Source of the DNA: Linum tenue
Taxonomy: Eukaryota; Streptophyta; Magnoliopsida; Malpighiales; Linaceae
Assembly (NCBI GenBank): GCA_946122785.1
Contig: CAMGYJ010000005.1
Span: 90,390,547-90,454,546 of the forward strand
DNA length: 64,000 nt
Direction: 5' to 3'
The translations under genes were made by a program, and so were the position numbers. Positions within the stretch are counted from its first letter, which is position 1; each line of letters starts with the position of its first letter. Under the pieces are notes generated by a model. It was not told where the DNA came from, searched no databases, and saw nothing but the letters and a program-made list of their open reading frames with translations. Shown here in pieces: positions 56,157 to 64,000 of this stretch.

Positions 56157-59100
56157 AGATTCTTAGCTGGAAAAAATATCAGGGGATTTAATGACCCTGA
56201 TAAACACTCAGTTGTTCTTGAACAGTTGAGGCTGAAGCAGATAGATATAGTAGGCCTATTAGAAACAAGGGTGCATGAAGAAAATTGCAATAAAATAACA
56301 ACATGTGTGTTTTCTGCCTGGAAACATTTAGCTAACTATTCAAAATCTCAGTCTGGAAGGGTGTGGATTTTCTGGAAGGCAGGATTGAAGGTATCTCGAA
56401 TTGAAGAAGGGGAGCATTTTATTCAGATATTGGTTGAAGATAGTAAGTCATTTATGATTGTGTTTGTTTATAGCCCAAACAAGGAAGCTGAAAGGAAAAT
56501 GCTCTACCAGGAGCTTATGCTTAGGAAGGATAATAGTATTCCGATGGTGCTGCTTGATGACTTTAATGCAATAGCTAAGGTAAATGAAGCATCCAATGCT
56601 CAACAAATCACTCACAGTATGCAGGATTTTTGAAGCTGGATGGGAAATATGGAGTTGATGGATCATAAGGTAGAAGGGACATGGTTTACTTGGTGTAATC
56701 GACAGAGAAATAATCCTATTGCTCGTCGGATTGATTGAATTGTTATGAATGAAGCTTGGTTAGAAAACTTCACAGATAGTTCATCCCATACCAATCCTTC
56801 TGGGGTCTCTGACCATTGTGGACTGATTCTAAATACTTCCCCAAACCTGAGAAAACTTCCTAAGCCTTTTAAATACTTCACATTCTGGCAATCTCATCCT
56901 TCTTATTTGGACATTATCAAGACAACATGGCAGAAACAAGTTACTGGTTACCCCTACTATATATTCTATGGAAAGCTGCAACAAGTAAAGCTAGGGTTGA
57001 AGGGTCTGAATTGTGTAGAATACTCTGACACCTCTAGTAGAGTAAAAGAAACAGCAGCGGAATTGAAAAAAGTTCAGATGGCAGTGCTTACTAATCCTAC
57101 TGAGGAGTATATTGATGAAGAAAAGAGGGTTAGTCAGGTTTACATGGCATTAAAAAAAGCAAAAGGAGCTATTCTATAAGCAGAAGTCATGGGTTCAGGT
57201 TATTAAAGAGGGGGATTCTAATACTTCTTTTTTCCACAAAACTATTAAGGTCAAGACTCAAAGGCAGCAGATAACTCGCAGGTTGAATGAGCAAGGAGAG
57301 GTAACAACAAAACTATTAAGAAAATTGGTGAAGTTGCAGTGGAGTTTTATACAAAGCTCATTGGCACTGAGGATATGAATGTTCAGCAACATTATGTGGA
57401 TTTTTATCAAGATCTTTTGAAGCACAAGCTTTCAGTAATGAACAGGCTCTACTAATGTCTGGTATCTCCAGGGATGAAGTAAAGCAAGCATTCCTGAAGC
57501 TTGAGAAGGATAAGGCTCCAGGGCCTGATGGATTCCCTGCTGAGTTCTTTACAACTCACTGGGACATTATTGGAAGGGAAGTTGAGGAGGTAACTCTTGA
57601 CTTCTTTTCTACTGGTTTTATGCCATATATAGTGAATAGTACTATCTATACCTTGGTAGCTAAGACCCCTAGTGTTGAAAAAAATTAAAGATTTTAGACC
57701 TATTGCTTGTTGCAACACTATTTTACAAAGGAATCTCGAAAATACTTGCAAATAGGCTTGCATTAGTGCTTCCTAGTGTTATCAGTAGATCACAAAGTGC
57801 CTTTATCAAGGGTAGAGCTATAAGTGATAACATTCTGCTTGTATCTGAACTGGTGAAGGACTATCATCGAAAGAACATAACACCAAGATGTGTGGTTAAG
57901 ATTGACATAATGAAAGCATTTGATTCTGTAAATTGGGAATTTCTTTTTACGGTTATGGAGGCTATGGGATTTGCGGTTTCGGTTTATCCGCACCGAAATA
58001 TCGGTTAACCGCAACCAAAATTGTCCCAAGATCACTAACCGAAACCGAAACCGACAGAGACTTAGGTTAACCGAAAACCGCAAACATCGGTTTCGGTTTT
58101 CCCTTGCGGTTAACCGAAACTGCAGGTTCTGGTTCACTTTCTCAGTTTTCGTTCAGAAACCGACCACCTAAAACCGAATTTCAACCACCTTTTTTAATGA
58201 TTCACCCTCAATTTTGAGTGACCTGCTTTTGTTTCAGCCTCTATAATCACACACCATAAAGTCATCTAAATCAATTGAACATAAAGCCTAAAGCAACCAC
58301 ACAATTCAACCACAACTCCACAACATAAAGTCTACATGCCCACAATTCAACCACAAGTCACAATCACAACAAGACACAAATAACAAGTTCATTATCTCCA
58401 AATCATCAACCTAAATGATCTGAGGATCTCGCTCCAATTCATCAAGCCCTAGTCATCATTTACTCCAAGATCTTCATCTAGCCCATAGTCATCAACCTAA
58501 GGTTCACTCTATCGAGTGCAAAGGGGATTTAGAGAGGGGTGACTTTCGAGTTCTAACTCTTAAAAACATTTGAGACTCTTGATGGAGGGTTGTTTGCAAT
58601 AGGTGAGAATTGGGATGTTTGGAATTGCAACTTTGATTGGTTTTGAATCTTACAACCTTTTCCCTTAGCCAAAGTAAAAAAGCATGTAGTCACACTAGTA
58701 GGCGGTTATCGGTTTTCTTATCGGTTAACCGCTAACCAATTAATCGGTTAGCGGTTAACCACTAACCAAAATACTACTAACCGAAACCGAAATCAATAAG
58801 AAAGTAGCGGTTATCAGTTAACCACTAACCGACTTTATCGATTCGGTTATCGGTTTTAACCGATAACTGACTAACCGTTTATCACCCCTAAATAAAAGTG
58901 TCTGTTAATGGAGGTCTGTGTGGTAATATACGGGCTTGCAAAGGACTAAGACAGGGAGATCCATTGTCTCCCTATCTTTTTACCATTGTCATGGGAATCC
59001 TGGATTGTTTGGCAAGTAAGGCAGTCCAGGACAACCAAATTCCTTTCCACCCTAGATGTAAACCTCTTCAGATTACATACTTATGCTTCGCAGATGACTT

Positions 59101-60265
59101 GATGATGTTCGCGAATGGCTCTATTAGAGGCGTGGCAGGTATAAGAAGGCTAATGGACGGGTTCTATAAGCTGTTAGGGTTGAAGTGTATGCTTCGAAAT
59201 GCCAGTTGTATTGTGCAGGGATATCACAGGGCGAGAAACAAACTATCTATGACTATTAAGTTACACAGGCAAAATTCAGCTTATCTCCATTGTGATTACA
59301 AGCACACTACAGTATTGGCTTAACATTTTCCTTCTGCTTCAATATATTATTAAGGATGTTGAGCTTTTGTCTAATGAGTTTCTGTGGGATTCTGCTGAGA
59401 ACGGGACCAGAAAGAGAGCTGTCATGTGTTGGGACAAGTTGGCACTGCCTAGGAAGGAAGGAGGACTGGAATTCGCAATTTTAGTATGTGGAACAAAGCT
59501 TGTGTGCTAAGGCACATCTGGGACATCCTGATATCAGGAGGGTCGTTATGGGTGGCATGGGTCACCAAATATAGACTAAAGCAGAAGACCATCTGGGAAA
59601 TCTCTGGTTCTTGTGCTGGCACCTGGATCTGGAAGAGATTTCTAAACTGCAGAGATTTAGCTTACCCCTTCATCTCTGGCAGTGCTCTTCACGTCCTTTG
59701 GGAGGGGGAAAAGATGCAGAAGTACTCAATAACTAGGGTATGGAATGCTATACGAGTTCAAGAACAGGAAGTGCCTTGGTGCAATCTTGTTTGGGCTAAG
59801 GAGATTATTCCAAAACATGGCTTCATTCTCTGGTTAGCTCTACGTGATAAGCTAGATACACAGGACAAGCTTCTAGCATAGGGGAAACCAGTAACATGTC
59901 AATGTTTGCTCTATCCAGGAGGTGTTGAGAATATGGATCATCTCTTGGTTTCATGTTCTTATACAGGTTGGGTGATGAGGCAATGCTTGAAGTGTCTATC
60001 TGCTCCTGCTGTAGGGGATTGCGAAAGTATGGTTGCTTGGTGTGTGCAACATTGGAAGGGGAAGAAGCAAATGCAAGGTTTATGCAAGCTAGTTTGGAGT
60101 ACTCTCATCAGCCATGTTTGGAGAGAGCATTGTACCCATTTATATGGAGCAAAGACAGCTAGAAGCCCACAAGAGTTAGTGAAAGTGATAAATACAGATG
60201 TCTTGTATCGTGTTTCTAGGGATCCAATTCTCCAGGCTGAGTTAGAATATATTGATAGTTTATAG
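56153..60265 (+). pseudogene. LINE ORF2: endonuclease, RT and zinc-binding domain, interrupted by a hAT-type element
   Basis: The start ATG at 56153 (ATGA overlap) gives MKILSW; a slip in the following A-run breaks the frame. The endonuclease has DIVGLLETRVHEE, LLDDFNAIAKV and GVSDHCGLI. RT runs from 57455 (DKAPGPDGFPAEFF, SRSQSAFIKGRAISDNI, KAFDSVNWEFLF). It is interrupted at 57972-58890 with about 18 residues missing, and resumes with SVNGGLCGNIRACKGLRQGD and FADD (LCFADDLMMF). The zinc-binding part is at 59486-60265 (VPWCNLVWAKEIIPKHGFIL, CTHLYGAKTARSPQ). The last stop is TAG near 60263. There is no RNase H domain. Confidence 0.83.
57972..58890. mobile_element. hAT-type non-autonomous element in LINE RT, left end damaged
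   Basis: About 920 bp. The right end is ...ATCACCCCTA, as in other hAT-type elements here (complement TAGGGGTGAT). Many GGTTAACCG / AACCGAAACCG motifs lie near both ends. The left end lacks the TAGGGGTG terminus and no 8-bp duplication is seen. About 18 codons of the LINE are missing, so the left junction has probably suffered a deletion. The subterminal motif matches that of the element at 35354-36482, suggesting the same family. Confidence 0.7.
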
Positions 60266-60614
60266 TGATATAATCATAGATAGTATTGTAGTAACTTTGA
60301 TTACAGGTTGTAAATGTTTGACAGGCTCATCAGGTTTTTTTATGTTAGCCAGAGCTTAATGGGAGTTTTTTGATTTCGCATAAAAAAAAAGAAATTAGAT
60401 AGATGTTTAAATTTTCTAGTGACATTTTGAAATCACATAATAAGGGAAAATTGTTTATAATAAACAAAAAATTAAATAAATAAATATAAGACCTAACAAA
60501 ATTGTGAGTCATGTCATTCGAATATTCCACCTTATTAATAAAATGTGTTATTTTTTTGTTAAATAAATGTTGAAAAATTTGCGAAACAACAAAAAGCTAA
60601 CCTTTTGTGGTGGT

Positions 60615-61070
60615 GCATAACCCTTGGTTATGGGTTATGCATTTGTACATAACTAAATTTGGTCTACTAGTTTTGTGCAAGGTCAAATCTAAAGAGTGAA
60701 ATTAAATATTTTTTTTTATTTTTGTTATATTTTAATGAGCTTGTATCTTGTTTGTTTTAACTCGAATTTTTAATTTTTTTGCACATGTGGAATGGTGGTG
60801 AAAAGTGATAAATGGTGGTTAATAAATTGCTACTATCATGCATATAATATTATGTTATATTCATACCACCATGATATAATTTTATTTACTACCAAATATT
60901 ACCACCATGGTATAGACTAGTAATATATTTCTCAATTTGTTTTGTTAAAAAAGAAATACCGAAATGAATGTTGTTTTGAATAGCATAACTAATCTTATTT
61001 TTTATGATTTTTTATGAATTCCAAGTAAACAAAAAAGAATATAATACGTTAAATTAACGGGAAAAAATGT
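60615..61070 (+). repeat. Dispersed repeat, copy 2 (related to 33722-34470)
   Basis: Shares with 33722-34470, in order: GGTGCATAAC...GGTTATG, TTGTTTTAACTCG, TTTTTTTGCACA.GTGGAATG, TACCACCATGGTATAGACT. About 300 bp shorter. Non-coding. Confidence 0.6.
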
Positions 61071-63015
61071 TATTCAAAACTTTGTGAAAAATAAAATGAA
61101 ATTAAACCTGTTTTTAAACTTATGTGGTCAGATTTCTTAGATAATAATTGGGTTTGGTTTGGCTAAAATATTGACTTGTTGGGCGGTACATTTATTCTTC
61201 GTCTTAGTGGTACTGTAGTGGTTTTTGTCTTGTTACTCCTTATTCCAATAAGTAGATTAACACACCGCTTGGAATTAAACGAAATAAGAATTAATTTCAT
61301 TTTAAAATAAATTCGGGTGTAAAATACATTGTCTTTTTATGTTGAAATGTCATATTTAAATCTTTAGAAATAAATTGAATTGAATTTCCAAATTACGTTT
61401 GGAATACTTTCAGAATTGAATTAAATTAAAACTTTCCAACTATATCCTTATCAATTTCCTGCCTAAACAACATTGTTATTGCTACTCATTGAAAACACAT
61501 CTTCTAAAAATGCAAGTGCCCAAGTTATCATCCAACAAATCCGACCAAAAAAAAAAAAAGATAAATTAGTAGTAGCAGCCTTGCAGGTTAGCCGAAGATT
61601 GAAATGGGGAGAGTCGGTTGAAAAGCAAACAAAGAAAATACGAGCTAAACAATGATTATATATTAGGTTAAGTACCCGACTGAACAAAGAAGGTTAGACG
61701 TGCAAATCTGGAGTATTTGTGCCAAATTATATATAGGAGTAATTTACTTAATAAATGATTATAGTTATGCCATTTATCATAATTACTAAAATACTTGTGG
61801 ATCATTTGAAAATTCTAACTCATGTTTTTGGGATTGCTAAATTGAGTCTCAATTTTGGAGAATGCAAACGTTAGAATTAAAAATAAATTCATTTATATTA
61901 CAAACACAAAAGAATTTTATTTCTAAATGAATTTCTAAAACCTTATAAAATTCATTTATACTTGTTAGATATTTACTAAGCTAAATTGGCTTCCTCCAAC
62001 CCTACAAGCTTCCAAATTTAGTTTACCACCATTTTTAAAATCTATCTTAGTAAAATCATATTGATTTGCATGCTGAATTTTATTTTTACTTAGAATTTTT
62101 ATAGTTCATTACTATTTTTGGAAACAAAATCTTCAATGTACTTTTTTTAAAATTCAGAGGAAAGATTTTTTTCTATAAAATATTTGTTAATTCATTACCA
62201 TTACTTCAAAATGACTAAATTCTTGTTTCACATTTCGTTTATTAAATTGTATGCTTCTTTCTTACACATAACATATACAAATATGATTGCTGAAATGTGA
62301 CCATTTTTTCGTCAATATATCCATCTCTTCTATTAATTTCAAAATAAATAAATCTTACAATTTCATTCAATAAAAATTAACAAAAAAATAGAGTTGAAAA
62401 GAGAAATGAGAATGCCAAACCTGCTTCGAATGGGGACACATAAAGAGGCAATGCGCACATCCTCGTCCACATTCTCACAAATCGAACAAACTGTTGATGG
62501 ACTACACCTCCTTGATCATAGACTCCTCTTAGTAGCAGCAACTGCATTCCTCGAGCTAAAGTAACATTTTTTCCATGTAATCTAGCTATTTGGGGACATT
62601 ATAGAACTAATTATTTACCCACCAATTAAACTGTGCATTAACATGGTGAGAATGAAATAAAATTACTTATTATTCATAAAAATCTGCATTATTAGAATTT
62701 AGTTACTCAATCCATATCCAAAGTGGCTCCAAGTATCCAAAGAGACTTCGGGTTGGAATTACCATGCCAATGGAATACTTATCTAACTTGTATTGCAAAA
62801 GATATCATAATAACATATAAAGTGTTGCTATGTACTAACATCAATACAAAGTAATAGAAAAGAGGGTTTTATAGGAAAACACAAACTTAAATATAAATAA
62901 TATTTGCATTAATTCTATATTTTAAAACATTTTTATTTCAAACTTTTAGGTTTGGTGGCTAGAATTCGGTTGAAACTAAGCAATGCATATCATAAGCTAA
63001 GTAATGTATATTGGA
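61071..63015. other. AT-rich intergenic DNA, nothing recognised
   Basis: No frame with family resemblance and no clear repeat ends. Short open frames at 61463-61687 and 61473-61655 overlap on opposite strands around an A12 run and look like chance. Confidence 0.45.
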
Positions 63016-63019
63016 TCCA

Positions 63020-63210
63020 TTAGGATGCATACCAGAAACATAAAAACATTTACTAGAAACACTAGAATGCATCCAAAAAACTCTCGTAGCATACCACAAA
63101 CAATATAATACATACCTGAAACACAAGAATACATGGTATAAATCTTGTAAAGTATACCAGAAACACAAGAATCTATACTAGAAACTAAGAAATGGATACC
63201 AAAAACTAAT
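63020..63210 (+). repeat. Degenerate minisatellite
   Basis: About six to seven imperfect units of the type ATACCAGAAACACAAGAAT, spaced about 20-35 bp apart (for example 63031, 63153, 63176). Confidence 0.55.
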
Positions 63211-64000
63211 GGAGAGGAGAGGTTTATTTGTCCTCGTACTTTGGTACTTAGCGAGCCTGATCAAGCAAGAGCGCTTTTTAACTTCTTTTCCTTGATCATG
63301 TGGAGGGTCAATGAAGTCAAGGGGTGTCGAAAGCTTTATCCGTGCCCTCAACAACACATCCTCAAGTTGGAAATCCTATCCTACGGGTGGAGATTTTACT
63401 TGTACTAGAGAGGAACTAGCATCATCTCGTATGGCTACCTCACCAAGACTCAACTAGTATCTCTTCCAAAACCCGATTTTTTTCAAGGATATGACACCTC
63501 ACACTTGGATTTTTACCCCACACTTTATTTGCGACGACATTGTCTATTAATGCAGAATTGTGGTGGTAGGAGATCACATGTACAAAGCTACATATTGATC
63601 CCTTTTTAGCTTTAAGCGCAAAAGACTCATTTGAGGAGTTTTAGAACTAAAAAAGGATGGTAGGAAGCACCAATCCATACATTTTGAAGATGGATGCAAG
63701 TTTCATAACAGCTAACAAGCACATCCTTCATACCCCTACACTAGCCTCCCTAAGCCACGTATCAACGAAGAGACTAGCAATTCAAAGTATGTTGAATTTC
63801 GAATTTGCTTTAGAAGTGTAGCATTACTCAAATGTTCAAATCGAATGCAGAAATGCACACACAAACCCATCCCCAAATGCATGAAAAATAACACACTCAT
63901 GGAATATGAAATGAAGAACAATCTATCTGAATCCCACCCCACACTTTAAATGGGACAATGTCCTCATTGGACCAGACAAAGTAGTAAGAGAAGGTCGAAT
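63211..64000 (-). mobile_element. Probable 3' non-coding part of an Athila/Tat-like gypsy element, cut by the window edge
   Basis: On the minus strand, GAGGACATTGTCCCATTTAA followed by AGTGTGGGGTGGG (about 63964-63931) is the text usually found just after the polyprotein of Athila/Tat-type gypsy elements. A variant, GACAATGTCGTCGCAAATAA followed by AGTGTGGGGT, lies at about 63542-63512. The coding part would be at higher coordinates, outside the window. No LTR or protein was seen, so this is an inference. Confidence 0.4.

Larger units (their letters stand above)
54563..60390 (+). mobile_element. Full-length plus-strand LINE (L1-like) with two nested insertions
   Basis: Same type as the LINE at 888-5704. 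It ends in an A-run (60382-60390). GAAATTA with preceding A residues (AAAAAGAAATTA) flanks it at 54551-54562 and 60386-60397, a likely target duplication partly overlapping the tail. It contains ORF1, ORF2 with an ATGA overlap, a Mutator-type MITE (55213-55597) in ORF1, and a hAT-type element (57972-58890) in the RT. Without these it would be about 4.5 kb. Multiple stops and frameshifts show it is inactive. Confidence 0.85.

Overview
This is nuclear DNA from a flowering plant, most likely a eudicot. The evidence is two intron-split genes with plant-type products (a PRA1A-type Rab acceptor and the autophagy kinase ATG1), GT-AG introns, and AT-rich intergenic DNA packed with plant-type transposons. 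I cannot name the species from the sequence. Most of the window is mobile elements in several nesting layers; only two host genes look intact.

Layout. 1-5704: the 3' end of a plus-strand LINE, into whose tail a full-length minus-strand LINE inserted (888-5704, 13-bp target duplication). 5705-11240: sparse repeats, a 0.7-0.8 kb direct duplication, a non-coding repeat-derived stretch, and a decayed Ty1/copia pol fragment. 11703-12803: a Pack-MULE that carries a copper amine oxidase gene fragment. About 13500-23185: a second type of minus-strand LINE (with a C-terminal RNase H), split by a young gag-protease-only Ty3/gypsy element (14517-18942, two 930-bp LTRs). 23399-29552: a plus-strand chromovirus with a C-terminal chromodomain, itself split by a non-autonomous hAT element (25894-26721). 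29565-30222: a foldback element.

31503-33031 (minus): the PRA1A gene, seven coding exons that join into 209 residues without a break. 33254-33620: a hAT MITE about 220 bp upstream of its start codon. 35302-43150: a Mutator-like element with a 9-bp target duplication. It was hit twice, by a hAT element carrying a BAHD acyltransferase (HCT-like) fragment (35354-36482) and by a minus-strand Ty1/copia element (37175-42361). 43371-44925: a large foldback with internal direct repeats and a GCGGTGAA-type motif cluster, then a tRNA-derived SINE and two hAT MITEs.

48392-53348 (plus): ATG1, thirteen coding exons that join into 731 residues. It encodes the serine/threonine kinase that starts autophagosome formation. 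54563-60390: a plus-strand LINE of the same type as the one at 888-5704, split by a Mutator-type MITE and a hAT-type element. From 60400 to the end there is AT-rich DNA, a repeat shared with 33.7-34.5 kb, a small minisatellite, and what looks like the 3' non-coding part of an Athila/Tat-like gypsy element whose body would lie beyond the right edge.

The most notable content is two independent captures of host enzyme gene fragments by DNA transposons of different superfamilies, both with visible ends and target duplications. Also notable are a 4-nt ATGA overlap between ORF1 and ORF2 kept in two separate LINE copies, and the 1.5-kb palindromic element at 43.4-44.9 kb. I see no wholly new gene system. 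Exon boundaries, repeat ends and homologies were read by eye from the sequence and from knowledge of the families; no database search was run.
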